Of a DNA stretch of 64,000 nucleotides, positions 32,033-40,271 are shown piece by piece (position 1 is the stretch's first letter; each line of letters starts with the position of its first letter). The notes under the pieces were generated by a model. That model was not told where the DNA came from. It worked only from the letters and a program-made list of their open reading frames with translations, and did no database searches. Origin of the DNA: JAWRCU01 sp033542235 (GTDB lineage Bacteria > Pseudomonadota > Alphaproteobacteria > Rhizobiales > Rhizobiaceae); NCBI RefSeq assembly GCF_033542235.1, contig NZ_JAWRCU010000001.1, forward strand, positions 620,001 through 684,000, written 5' to 3'. Made by a program: the position numbers and the translations under genes.

Positions 32033-34720
32033 ATGTCCGGCAATCCCGACGACATACCTTTCTTTGATGAACCGCCCGAGCCTGCCCCTGCCCGCTCGGG
32101 AGGCATTGCCGCGCGCGCCATGGCCGCCCGCGCCGCTGCCGCGCCGAGCTATCTCGAAGGGCTGAACCCGGAGCAGCGGCTAGCCGTCGAGACGACCGAG
32201 GGGCCGGTTCTGGTGCTTGCCGGCGCGGGCACGGGCAAGACGCGTGTGCTCACCACCCGCATCGCCCATATCCTGGCGACCGGCCGGGCCTTCCCATCCC
32301 AGATCCTTGCGGTGACCTTCACCAACAAAGCCGCGCGCGAGATGAAGCAGCGCATCGGCCTGTTGATAGGCGAGAACAATGTCGAGGGCATGCCCTGGCT
32401 CGGCACCTTCCACTCGATCGGCGTCAAGCTGCTTCGCCGCCACGCTGAGCTCGCCAATCTCAAGCGCGATTTCACGATCCTCGACACCGACGATCAGGTG
32501 CGGCTCCTGCGCCAGCTGATCCAGGCCGAGGGTCTCGACGACAAGCGCTGGCCGCCGCGCACCCTGGCGATGATGATCGACAATTGGAAAAACAAGGGGC
32601 TCGGGCCGAAGGACATTCCCGAGGGAGACGCCCGTTCATTCGGCAATGGCAAGGGCCGCGAGCTCTACCGCGCCTACCAGGACCGGCTCTCGACCCTGAA
32701 CGCCTGCGATTTCGGCGACCTCCTGCTCCACCCTATTCGCATCTTCCGCGAGCACCACGACGTGCTCGCCGAATACCACCGCAAGTTCAAATACATCCTG
32801 GTCGACGAGTACCAGGATACCAACACCGCGCAGTACATGTGGCTGAGGCTGATTGCGCAGCGGCCGCAGGGACAGTCATCTTCTCCCCGTCCAAGGGAAG
32901 AAGGTGAGGGGCAATCGGCCGAAGGCCGCAAGCCCGACCGGGCGCCCGAGCCGTTGCGAGGCCCCCGCGGAGCGCCCGCGCCGGCCCGCGCGGAACAGCG
33001 CGTGAGCGAGAAAAAACCCACACAACAGATTAATATTTGTTGTGTCGGCGACGACGACCAGTCCATCTACGGCTGGCGCGGCGCCGAAGTGGACAACATC
33101 CTGCGCTTCGAGAAGGATTTCCCCGGCGCCACGGTGATCCGCCTGGAGCGCAATTATCGCTCCACCAAACACATTCTCGGCACCGCCTCCCATCTGATCG
33201 CCCACAATGAGGGCCGGCTCGGCAAGACCCTCTTCACAGACCGCGTCGACCCCGAGGACCCGAAGGTCTTCGTCCATGCCGCATGGGATTCGGAGGAAGA
33301 AGCGCGCGCCGTCGGCGACGAGATAGAGCGGCTGCAGCGCCAGGGCCACAATCTCAACGACATGGCGATCCTGGTGCGCGCCTCCTTCCAGATGCGCGAG
33401 TTCGAAGATCGCTTCGTCACGCTGGGCCTCAATTACCGCGTCATCGGCGGCCCGCGTTTCTACGAGCGAATGGAGATACGCGACGCGCTCGCCTATCTGC
33501 GCGTTGTCGCGCAGGGCGCCGACGACCTCGCCTTCGAGCGCATCATCAACGTGCCGAAGCGCGGCTTGGGCGAATCCACCGTTGCCCAGGTCCACGCCAC
33601 CGCTCGCGCGCTGGGCGTCCCGATGCTGGAAGCTGCGGGAAACCTCGCCGAGAGCGACGAGCTGAAGCCGAAACCACGCGCCGCGCTCCGCGAGGTCGCC
33701 GCCAACTTCGCCCGCTGGCAGGGCCTGCTCGAATCGAAGCCACACACCGAGCTCGCCGAGATCATCCTCGAGGAGAGTGGCTACACCGAGATGTGGAAGA
33801 ACGACCGCTCCGCCGAGGCGCCGGGCCGGCTCGAGAACCTCAAGGAGCTGATCCGCTCCATGGAGGAATATGAGTCGCTGCGCGCCTTCCTCGAGCATGT
33901 CGCGCTGGTCATGGACGCCGAGCAGAACTCCGACACGGACGCCGTCAACATCATGACTCTCCACTCCGCCAAGGGCCTGGAATTCGAGACCGTCTTCCTG
34001 CCCGGCTGGGAGGAAGGCCTCTTCCCGCATCAGCGGGCGCTCGACGAGGGTGGCCGCTCCGGGCTCGAGGAGGAGCGGCGGCTGGCCTATGTCGGCCTCA
34101 CTCGAGCCAAGCGCAACCTGCACATATGGTTCGTCTCGAACCGCCGCATCCACGGGCTCTGGCAGTCGACCATCCCGTCCCGTTTCCTCGACGAATTGCC
34201 GGAAACCCATGTCGAGGTCGACGACACCAACTCATCCTATGGCGGCTACGGCACGGGCGGCTTCGGACGACAGAATCCCTACGGCGCCTCTCGCTTCGAC
34301 AATCTCGGTTCGCCGAGCGGCGCCTATGCCGGGCGCGGCGACCAAGGGTCAGCTGGCGGCCGGTCCTTCTCCAACTCCTACGCCACGCCCGGCTGGGCAC
34401 GCGCCCAGGCGAACCGCACCGAAGCGACCGACCGCAACTGGGGCACGCGGTCCGGCCATGCCGTCGAGCGCATCGGCTATGGCGAGCCGGATTCCGGCTA
34501 TGGCGCCGGCCGCGGCTCGGTAAAGGGCCGTACCATCGAGGGCGAGTTGGTCGCCAAGTCCGTCGCCGACTCCCCCTCCCCCTTCAAGGTCGGCGACCGC
34601 GTGTTCCACCAGAAATTCGGCAACGGCAACATCGCGGCGATCGAAGGCAACAAGCTCACCATCGACTTCGACAAAGCGGGGCAGAAGAAGGTGCTGGACG
34701 GGTTTGTCCGGGCGGCGTGA
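32033..34720 (+). CDS. uvrD: UvrD/PcrA-type superfamily 1 helicase with in-frame insertion
   Basis: A DNA helicase of 895 residues for nucleotide-excision and mismatch repair. Motif I is LAGAGTGKTRVL (about residue 63), Ia VTFTNKAAREMKQRI, II YILVDEYQDTN (about 258), III GDDDQSIYGWRGAE (about 338), IV VIRLERNYRST, V VNIMTLHSAKGLEFE and VI YVGLTRAKRNLHIW. The C-terminus has a Gly/Tyr-rich linker and a terminal RNAP-binding-type domain (FKVGDRVFHQKFGNGNIAAI). Between motifs II and III, residues about 279-332 are a low-complexity Pro/Arg/Glu-rich insertion not found in the family, encoded by repeat-like DNA. The frame is intact. ATG at 32033. Confidence 0.93.
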   Translation: MSGNPDDIPFFDEPPEPAPARSGGIAARAMAARAAAAPSYLEGLNPEQRLAVETTEGPVLVLAGAGTGKTRVLTTRIAHILATGRAFPSQILAVTFTNKAAREMKQRIGLLIGENNVEGMPWLGTFHSIGVKLLRRHAELANLKRDFTILDTDDQVRLLRQLIQAEGLDDKRWPPRTLAMMIDNWKNKGLGPKDIPEGDARSFGNGKGRELYRAYQDRLSTLNACDFGDLLLHPIRIFREHHDVLAEYHRKFKYILVDEYQDTNTAQYMWLRLIAQRPQGQSSSPRPREEGEGQSAEGRKPDRAPEPLRGPRGAPAPARAEQRVSEKKPTQQINICCVGDDDQSIYGWRGAEVDNILRFEKDFPGATVIRLERNYRSTKHILGTASHLIAHNEGRLGKTLFTDRVDPEDPKVFVHAAWDSEEEARAVGDEIERLQRQGHNLNDMAILVRASFQMREFEDRFVTLGLNYRVIGGPRFYERMEIRDALAYLRVVAQGADDLAFERIINVPKRGLGESTVAQVHATARALGVPMLEAAGNLAESDELKPKPRAALREVAANFARWQGLLESKPHTELAEIILEESGYTEMWKNDRSAEAPGRLENLKELIRSMEEYESLRAFLEHVALVMDAEQNSDTDAVNIMTLHSAKGLEFETVFLPGWEEGLFPHQRALDEGGRSGLEEERRLAYVGLTRAKRNLHIWFVSNRRIHGLWQSTIPSRFLDELPETHVEVDDTNSSYGGYGTGGFGRQNPYGASRFDNLGSPSGAYAGRGDQGSAGGRSFSNSYATPGWARAQANRTEATDRNWGTRSGHAVERIGYGEPDSGYGAGRGSVKGRTIEGELVAKSVADSPSPFKVGDRVFHQKFGNGNIAAIEGNKLTIDFDKAGQKKVLDGFVRAA
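32868..33032. repeat. Repeat-derived insertion inside uvrD
   Basis: The segment starts with CTTCTCCCCGTCCA and AAGAAGGTGAGGGGC, which matches the core of the intergenic palindrome at 24493-24547. It continues with further inverted pieces such as CGGGCGC (32939-32945) and GCGCCCG, then an A-rich end. It encodes about 54 residues that interrupt the usual distance between helicase motifs II and III. Boundaries are estimated from where conserved helicase sequence stops and resumes. Confidence 0.7.
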
Positions 34721-34746
34721 AAGACTGAACTGGGAACTCTTGGATA

Positions 34747-35019
34747 TCAGCCCTCTACATATTTGTGCAGGATGGAGTTGATCAGCGTCTGATAGGGCAT
34801 CCCCTCCTCCGCCGCGCGTGCCTTGAGCCGAGCGAGGTCGCGTTCGGGAATGGAGATCGAGATGCGCTGACGCTTGCCGTCGAGAGCACCTCGGGCTACC
34901 TCGCGCCAGAAGTCGCGCCGCGCCTCGATGTTGCCGACCGAGACCCACTCGCCGCGCTCGGTGCTCTCGGTCAGATCACGCTCTTCGGGGTCGATGGCCA
35001 GTGCCTGTCTTTTGCCCAT
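34747..35019 (-). CDS. brnA: BrnA-type antitoxin (ribbon-helix-helix)
   Basis: A 90-residue antitoxin whose C-terminal half holds RISISIPERDLARLKARAAE, a ribbon strand followed by a helix, then MPYQTLINSILHKYVEG, the CopG/BrnA pattern. The N-terminal part is acidic and should wrap the toxin. It starts 1 base after the toxin stop, so the order is toxin then antitoxin, as in brnTA. The pair probably represses its own promoter through the palindrome at 35303-35321. Confidence 0.87.
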   Translation of the reverse strand: MGKRQALAIDPEERDLTESTERGEWVSVGNIEARRDFWREVARGALDGKRQRISISIPERDLARLKARAAEEGMPYQTLINSILHKYVEG

Positions 35020-35020
35020 T

Positions 35021-35299
35021 TTAGCCTCCGAGATAGTCCCGCGTCGCCTTGCGACTCGGGAACATTGTCTTGAAGAAAATCGTCTCTCCGTCAGTCACGA
35101 ACGGTACGATCCAGGCATAGCCCTCGATCGCCACGACGAGTTGACGCTGATGCCGATACTTGTCTGTGTTTGGATGCCCGCGCTCGTCGAGCAATGCACC
35201 TTCCGATAGAGCAACCAGCACGCGCTCAAAGCCAAAGCCGTGTCGCCTCTTCAATTCGGCATTCTTTTCGGGGCTCCACTCAATCGTCTGGTCCGTCAT
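35021..35299 (-). CDS. brnT: BrnT-family ribonuclease toxin
   Basis: A 92-residue protein of the BrnT (COG2929) family with a RelE-like fold. It begins IEWSPEKNAELKRRHGFGFE and contains RQLVVAIEGYAWIVPFV and the C-terminal MFPSRKATRDYLGG. BrnT cleaves RNA and arrests growth unless BrnA is bound. Its ATG is at 35297-35299, just downstream of the candidate operator. Confidence 0.88.
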   Translation of the reverse strand: MTDQTIEWSPEKNAELKRRHGFGFERVLVALSEGALLDERGHPNTDKYRHQRQLVVAIEGYAWIVPFVTDGETIFFKTMFPSRKATRDYLGG

Positions 35300-35302
35300 G
35301 CA

Positions 35303-35321
35303 ATATGTATTCCATACATAT
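35303..35321. promoter_or_regulatory. Palindrome upstream of brnT (candidate BrnTA operator)
   Basis: ATATGTAT-TCC-ATACATAT is a perfect eight-base inverted repeat that ends four bases from the brnT start on the upstream side. Ribbon-helix-helix antitoxins bind such A/T-rich palindromes, so autoregulation is likely. Confidence 0.65.
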
Positions 35322-35369
35322 CAAGATGCAATGCCCTCCCCCTGCGGAGGGAGATCGAGGTTCAATTCC

Positions 35370-36299
35370 TCACGCCGTAAACCAATACCGTGTCAGGTGG
35401 AAAAACAGCGGCGCCGCGAAGGTGAGCGAATCCACACGGTCGAGCACGCCGCCATGGCCCTCGATGATGTAGCCCCAGTCCTTGGTGTTGAGGTCGCGCT
35501 TGATGGCCGACAGCACAAAGCCGCCGAAAAAGCCTGCAATTACGATCACGGAGCTCATGCCGGCAGCCTGCAGCGGCGTGAAGGGCGTCATCTTGTGGAG
35601 CAGCGTGCCGACCAGGATCGCCGAGAGCCCGCCGCCGATCAGCCCTTCCACCGTCTTCGACGGGCTGATCGAGGGCGAAAGCCGCGTCTTGCCGATGAGC
35701 TTGCCCCAGACATACTGGAGCACATCCGAGAGCTGCACGACGACGATCAGATAAACGATCAGCAGCGCGCTCGGCACGCCTGTATCGAGCAGCAGGAGCG
35801 CGGGCGCGTGGCTGATCGCATAGACGGCCAGCATCAGCCCCCATTGTACTTTGGCGCTGCGCGCCAGGAATTCGCCGGTGTCGCCGGCGAGCGTCGCGAT
35901 CGCCGGCAGCAGCAGGAACGCGTAGACGGGTATGAAGATGATGAAGAGGCCGTACCAGTCGTCGGCGAGCAGCAGGTAGTTGAGCGGGAGCACAACGAAG
36001 AAGGACAGGAACAGCGCCAGATGATCGCCGCGCCGCGAAGGCGTCAGTGTCCAGAATTCGCGCAGCGCGATGAATGAGATGAGCGCGAACAGCAGGATCG
36101 TGGCCGCCTCGCCGAGCGCGATCGCGCCGCCGACGAGAAAGACCATGACCCACCAGGAGCGGATGCGGGCGTTGAGGTTCTCGACCGTCTTCACGGTTTC
36201 GGCCTTGGTTGCCCGCCATTGCAGGACCAGACCGATCAGCGAGGCTGTCGCAAGCAGTCCGACAAGGCCGTAGAGCACGGTTTCGAGCGTTGCGTTCAT
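35370..36299 (-). CDS. Phosphatidate cytidylyltransferase (CdsA family)
   Basis: A 309-residue inner-membrane enzyme with about eight hydrophobic helices that makes CDP-diacylglycerol from phosphatidate and CTP. The signature S-x-x-K-R/T-x4-K-D/E region is present as SPSKTVEGLIGGGLSAIL, and the conserved QLSDVLQYVWGKLIGK and later FGGFVLSAIKRDLNTKDWG with GHGGVLDRVDSL match the CTP-transferase family. Its ATG overlaps the stop of the PlsC-like gene. Last gene of a three-gene lipid operon. Because the operon differs from the usual frr-uppS-cdsA context, this is probably a second, specialised CdsA. Confidence 0.9.
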   Translation of the reverse strand: MNATLETVLYGLVGLLATASLIGLVLQWRATKAETVKTVENLNARIRSWWVMVFLVGGAIALGEAATILLFALISFIALREFWTLTPSRRGDHLALFLSFFVVLPLNYLLLADDWYGLFIIFIPVYAFLLLPAIATLAGDTGEFLARSAKVQWGLMLAVYAISHAPALLLLDTGVPSALLIVYLIVVVQLSDVLQYVWGKLIGKTRLSPSISPSKTVEGLIGGGLSAILVGTLLHKMTPFTPLQAAGMSSVIVIAGFFGGFVLSAIKRDLNTKDWGYIIEGHGGVLDRVDSLTFAAPLFFHLTRYWFTA

Positions 36300-36907
36300 C
36301 GCGCCTTCCCCAGCGCCTTCACGGCTGCGCGGGCCCTTTCGAGAAAGGCCTCCTTCTGCTCGCCCGGTTCGACGCGGAGCGGCGTACCGAAGCGCGCCGT
36401 GCAGGTGATCGGCACGACGAGCCAGCTTCCCTTGGGCAGGATGCGGCTCAGATTGTCGAGATAGACCGGAACCAATTCCACGTCGGGGAAGGCCAGCGCA
36501 AGCCGGTAGATCCCACTCTTGAAAGCCGCAATCTCGTCGCCTTCGGCGCGCGTGCCTTCCGGGAAGATCAGTATCGACCTTCCCTCCTCGAGCACATGCT
36601 CGAGCGGTGCGAGAGGCTGGCTGCCGGGCGCGGGCTGGCGGTCGATCAGCACCGCGCGCAGCAGCTTCTCCGCGATGAAGCGGCGCAGACGGCTTACGCC
36701 CCAATAATCGCGCGCCGCGACGGGATGGGTGCGCCGCCGCACTTCCCAGGGCAGCGCGGCCATCACTGCGACCGTGTCGAAATGGCTGCTGTGATTGGCG
36801 AAATAGATGCGTCGCCTGGTATCCGGCCGGCAGCCTTGCCATTCGCTGCGCGCGCCGACCAGGATGCGCACCAAGACGACGAGGAAGCGCCGAATGAGAG
36901 CGGTCAT
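36296..36907 (-). CDS. 1-acyl-glycerol-3-phosphate acyltransferase (PlsC family)
   Basis: A 203-residue membrane-associated acyltransferase. The catalytic motif is FANHSSHFDTVAVMAAL (HxxxxD variant NHSSHFD) and the phosphate-binding motif is ILIFPEGTRAEGDEI. A hydrophobic N-terminal segment (LIRRFLVVLVRILVG) anchors it. It should acylate lysophosphatidate to phosphatidate, supplying the CdsA encoded next. Four-base overlaps join it to both neighbours. Confidence 0.9.
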   Translation of the reverse strand: MTALIRRFLVVLVRILVGARSEWQGCRPDTRRRIYFANHSSHFDTVAVMAALPWEVRRRTHPVAARDYWGVSRLRRFIAEKLLRAVLIDRQPAPGSQPLAPLEHVLEEGRSILIFPEGTRAEGDEIAAFKSGIYRLALAFPDVELVPVYLDNLSRILPKGSWLVVPITCTARFGTPLRVEPGEQKEAFLERARAAVKALGKAR

Positions 36908-37530
36908 GCACGCTCCAGCTTCCGCGCGATTTTGATCGTGCGGGTTATGCAGGTGACAAGGGATCCGCCGGCGATGAGCACTGCCGCCATCAGCAGCGAC
37001 CAGTGCGTGGCTGAGAAGAACCACTCCATGGTCTGCGCAACGAGCCCGACGGTCAGCGCCGCCATGCGCCGCTGCTTTGCCATGATGCCGGAAAAATCCT
37101 GGACGAGGCCGACTGCGCCGCCGAAGACCCGGACATAGGCCGTGAGCGCTGCAAGCAAAGCCGAGGCCCAGCCGAGCCACGGCTCCCCAGCCGCATAGCC
37201 GAGCGGCACGAGCAAGAACGTGTCGGCAATGCGATCCGGAAACTCGTTATAGATCGGCCCGGTTTTGGTCTTGAGGCCGCCCTCGATCGCCACCATCCCG
37301 TCGAGCAGGTTTGAGACGAGGCGCAGTTGCACGCATGCCGCCGCGATGAGCCACCCGACCGGGTGGGCGGTCAGCCCGATCAGCAGCCCGCCGATCGCGC
37401 CAAATATGATGGAACCCACCGAGATCGCGTTCGGCGTAACGCCGGCGCGCGCCAACCGCGCGCTGAGCGCGACTGCCCATGCAGAAGAGCGCGCCGCAAT
37501 CGGGCGCCTGGCCATTGTCTCGTCGGGCAA
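36904..37530 (-). CDS. CDP-alcohol phosphatidyltransferase family protein
   Basis: A 208-residue membrane protein with about six helices. The family motif DG-x2-AR-x8-G-x3-D-x3-D appears as LLDGMVAIEGGLKTKTGPIY followed by NEFPDRIAD: the Arg is Ile and the third Asp is Asn. This variant also occurs in YnbA-like branches. It transfers a phosphatidyl group from CDP-diacylglycerol to an alcohol; the acceptor is unknown. It is the first gene of the operon with PlsC-like and CdsA genes. The start at 37530 is tentative; an ATG five codons later is an alternative. Confidence 0.87.
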   Translation of the reverse strand: MPDETMARRPIAARSSAWAVALSARLARAGVTPNAISVGSIIFGAIGGLLIGLTAHPVGWLIAAACVQLRLVSNLLDGMVAIEGGLKTKTGPIYNEFPDRIADTFLLVPLGYAAGEPWLGWASALLAALTAYVRVFGGAVGLVQDFSGIMAKQRRMAALTVGLVAQTMEWFFSATHWSLLMAAVLIAGGSLVTCITRTIKIARKLERA

Positions 37531-37739
37531 GATCCCAACCCTCCCGATTCCGGATCATATTACGAAATCGGGCGCCGCTGAACTGGGATCGATCACCGAC
37601 AAGGCCCCTCTTGCGCGAGGGCAGACAGCACTCGCAATCTGTCGCGAGGAAGCCCGACAAAGCACCCGCCGGGCATTTGTTTGTTATTGCTTCGGCAAGA
37701 GTTTGCTCCAGCCGAAAAGTGAACGTCCCCCGCGCCTCA

Positions 37740-38315
37740 CTAGTTCTCGTTCAGCTTGGCCACTTTCGCATCACCCTGCTTGTAGCTCACCTGGATCAGG
37801 TCGCTGTTGCTGTCAGTCCTATGCTGATGCTTCGGCTTCACCGTCCTGACCTCCCGCTTGGCGACCGGGGCCGCCGCGCAATTGCCGCTTGTCTTTGTCT
37901 CGACGCGCGGAGGCCTGCCGTTGCCGACGGAGAAATATCGCGTGGTGCGCGTGCAGAGACCGTGGCCAGAGAGTGTCGAGACCATCGTGTAGCCCTGAAC
38001 TCCGGGAGGCAGGCCATCGAGCTCGAATGGTCGGTCCGGATTGCCATAGGTCATGCGGTCGAACACGGCCGACATACGCTCCAGATCTGCAAATGGCGAC
38101 CAGAAGTCGTCGAAGGCGGGCAGGAAGATCGCGTCGCCGGCAGCAGGCGCGATATCGACCGCAGGCGGCTGGTCGCCCGTATAGCGGATCTTTTCGAGCG
38201 AACCGTCCGGCAGACGAACGGTCAGAACGTGCGTCTTGGCGGGCTCGGCTGCCGCCGTGCCGGCGATTGCAGCTATCGCGACGCCGGCGAGGATCAAGGT
38301 GCGGAACTTTTGCAC
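37740..38315 (-). CDS. Exported protein of unknown function
   Basis: A 191-residue protein with a Sec signal, FRTLILAGVAIAAIAGTAAA, cleaved near AEPAKT. The mature part contains VRLPDGSLEKIRYTGDQPP, FLPAFDDFWSPFADLERMSA and a Cys pair spanning HGLCTRTTRYFS to SGNCAAAP, probably a disulfide, then a Lys/His-rich tail. No family is recognised. The start is the GTG at 38313-38315, preceded by AGGAGA. An ATG ten codons upstream has no such site. Confidence 0.72.
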   Translation of the reverse strand: MQKFRTLILAGVAIAAIAGTAAAEPAKTHVLTVRLPDGSLEKIRYTGDQPPAVDIAPAAGDAIFLPAFDDFWSPFADLERMSAVFDRMTYGNPDRPFELDGLPPGVQGYTMVSTLSGHGLCTRTTRYFSVGNGRPPRVETKTSGNCAAAPVAKREVRTVKPKHQHRTDSNSDLIQVSYKQGDAKVAKLNEN

Positions 38316-38713
38316 AGTGGTCTCCTGAAGGCTTGATAACTTCATCGACCGTCACACCGCTAAGTCTGCGCTGCGACGGGTGACCAAGTCACGCCGGCAA
38401 TGCTCCATGCTGGTTTGGCCGGTTTGTGGCAGCGGGTCAGCCAGTTCGCTCAACACGCCGATCACAACTGCGTCAGAAGAAACACTGGCCGAATATGTGT
38501 GCAGACATGTCCGGCCCCTGGGCCCTTTCGCTGCAGAAAAGCAGTGAACATCGGAGCTTCGCATAATCGGAAAGAGTGAACTGCCTTTAGCATCGCCCCG
38601 GGCGGCGTGACGGATACGCCTTTACATCAATCCGTCACGCCGCCTGCCAGGATGAAGGTTGCCTCGTGTGACGCAGGCAACCTTCTTAGGCCTCGCCCAT
38701 CCTCGTGCGGCGG
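38316..38713. other. Intergenic region with two tandem hairpins
   Basis: About 400 bases. A minus-strand frame of about 70 codons at 38352-38564 has no recognisable domain and is not called. At 38601-38615/38630-38644 there is a perfect 15-base inverted repeat with arms GGCGGCGTGACGGAT. At 38655-38664/38675-38684 there is a perfect ten-base repeat with arms AAGGTTGCCT. Both follow the small minus-strand gene at 38714 and could end its transcript. Confidence 0.6.
38601..38684. terminator. Tandem hairpins downstream of the 59-residue gene
   Basis: Two strong stems (15 bp and 10 bp) lie within 84 bases, neither with a T-run. They may act in factor-dependent termination or mRNA 3'-end protection for the minus-strand gene at 38714-38893, or be interspersed palindromes. 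Confidence 0.45.
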
Positions 38714-38893
38714 TCAACGCACGTTTGTCGGGTCGATGGCCTGGAATCTCTGACGGGTGCCTTCAAGCATGCCCATGCGGCGTGCATAGGCTGGCCCCGG
38801 GCCGCGCATGTAATAGAGCTCAGGCCGGTAGCGCGGCGCGACCAAGTCGCGGAAAGCCGATTTCAGCTGGGTGATATGGGGCCAGAGTTCCAT
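38714..38893 (-). CDS. Small protein of unknown function (59 residues)
   Basis: It reads MELWPHITQLKSAFRDLVAP and continues with RPELYYMRGPGPAYARRMGM to the stop, with no signal or membrane helix. GGAAGGGATAATTTC precedes the ATG at 38891-38893, which supports translation. The Arg/Tyr/Pro-rich centre is not assigned to a family. It is followed by strong hairpins. Confidence 0.55.
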   Translation of the reverse strand: MELWPHITQLKSAFRDLVAPRYRPELYYMRGPGPAYARRMGMLEGTRQRFQAIDPTNVR

Positions 38894-39044
38894 GAAATTA
38901 TCCCTTCCAATCAAGGGCCGGAACCTCACCGGCCTCAACGTTATGATGGAAGGATAGGAAGGTTGTTCTTCTACGGATGTGAGAATTCGCACAGCTGCGA
39001 AAAACTTTGAACAAGACCTGTTTTTTGGCTGGCCGGAGGTACGG

Positions 39045-39389
39045 CTATCGTTGCGCCGCGAGGTCGGGGGTGGCTTGTGCCTTCGTCACTACGAGCTTGC
39101 CGCCGAACCGCGTGAATTCAACGGTCTCACTAGGCTCGCCCAATTTGCCGGGGACTGAAATTGCAATCTTCTGGCCCTCGGCGAGGGTGGCTACCAAGCG
39201 CAGGGGCAAGCCTCCTTCGCTGGCAGCGATGGTGGCGACCACCCGATAGCCGTCATTCTCATCGGTATAGTAGACGACGCCGTGAATGCTGCTGAGCTCG
39301 ACGCTTCCGCCTTGCAAGGCAACGAGTTCATCGGCTGGGGCGGAGCTTGCCGCCACACAAAGCGCCACAATGGCAGTGTATCTGTACAT
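39045..39389 (-). CDS. Small exported protein of unknown function
   Basis: A 114-residue protein with signal peptide MYRYTAIVALCVAASSAPA, cleaved before DELVALQ. The mature part is strand-rich (GVVYYTDENDGYRVVATIAA, PLRLVATLAEGQKIAISVPG) and ends in a Gln/Ala tail. It looks like a small periplasmic beta-domain; no family is recognised. The start is the ATG at 39387-39389, chosen because the signal begins there. Confidence 0.65.
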   Translation of the reverse strand: MYRYTAIVALCVAASSAPADELVALQGGSVELSSIHGVVYYTDENDGYRVVATIAASEGGLPLRLVATLAEGQKIAISVPGKLGEPSETVEFTRFGGKLVVTKAQATPDLAAQR

Positions 39390-39599
39390 GATGTTGCCCA
39401 CCCGAGAGAGGTCGAGGTTGGAGCACTGCGGGGAGGATATCATCGCCGCCGCCATCGTCTGTGGGGATTCGCACAGTTTTCCGAAAGTCTGCTCAGCCCT
39501 ATCGCCCTTTTTCGCTCGCCGACGGTGCTGGACAGCCGCGAATTTCCTTTGGAAATTGAGCTGGCCTAACTAAAGTCGGGCCAGAGGAGGGATGCCGTC

Positions 39600-40271
39600 G
39601 TGGCCGTTTCGCGGGCCTTTCTGTCAAGACTGGGCGAGGCCGACCTCGCAGCGCTGGCCGAGCGCTGGTCGGCGCGCACCTATCGCCAGAACGAGCTGAT
39701 CATTGCGCATGGCGATACCGGCAGGGACGTCTTCTTCCTGATCGAGGGCCGCGCGCGCGTCACCTTGTTTTCGGAGGACGGCCGGGAGATCGCCTACCGT
39801 GACGTCGAGCCCGGCGACATCTTCGGCGAGCTGGCAGGCATCGACGGCAAGGCTCGTTCAGCAAGCATCGTCGCGCTGGAACAGAGCCGTGCAGCCCGGT
39901 TGCCGGCCGCGGCGTTCCGCGACATCGTGAGAACCCGTCCCGATTTCGCCTGGACGCTGCTGGAGCACCTTTCGGCCCAGCTCAGGCGCATGACCGAACG
40001 CGTTTTCGAGTTCAGCACGCTTGTCGTGCGCCAGCGCCTCATTCACGAGCTGCTTCGTCGGGCAGAAGAACACGAGCAGGGCGGCGAGGAAGTCGAGATA
40101 TGCCCAGCGCCGACGCATTTCGAGCTGGCGGCGACTATCAGCACGCATCGCGAAGCGGTCTCGCGCGAGATGAGCACGCTTGCCAAGAGAGGGCTGGTCG
40201 CGAAACGCGGCAACCGGCTGGTCCTGCGCGATCTGGCCGCGCTCGAAATACTGGCGGGTCAGGAGGACTAG
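39600..40271 (+). CDS. Crp/Fnr family transcriptional regulator
   Basis: A 223-residue regulator. The cyclic-nucleotide-binding fold (about 1-120) contains DVFFLIEGRARVTLFSEDGR, PGDIFGELAGIDGKARSASI and the long dimer helix. The effector pocket has GELAGIDGKARSAS, close to the cAMP-binding RxS type. The C-terminal HTH is FELAATISTHREAVSREMST with LAKRGLVAKRGNRLVLRD. There are no clustered Cys, so it is not an FNR-type sensor. The start is GTG 39600 behind GAGGAGGG. Confidence 0.9.
   Translation: MAVSRAFLSRLGEADLAALAERWSARTYRQNELIIAHGDTGRDVFFLIEGRARVTLFSEDGREIAYRDVEPGDIFGELAGIDGKARSASIVALEQSRAARLPAAAFRDIVRTRPDFAWTLLEHLSAQLRRMTERVFEFSTLVVRQRLIHELLRRAEEHEQGGEEVEICPAPTHFELAATISTHREAVSREMSTLAKRGLVAKRGNRLVLRDLAALEILAGQED

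Noticed and set aside
35350..35370. tRNA-like T-arm sequence (GAGGTTCAATTCCTC)
   Set aside because: There is no matching D-arm, anticodon arm or acceptor stem around it, and the bases overlap the end of the CdsA gene.
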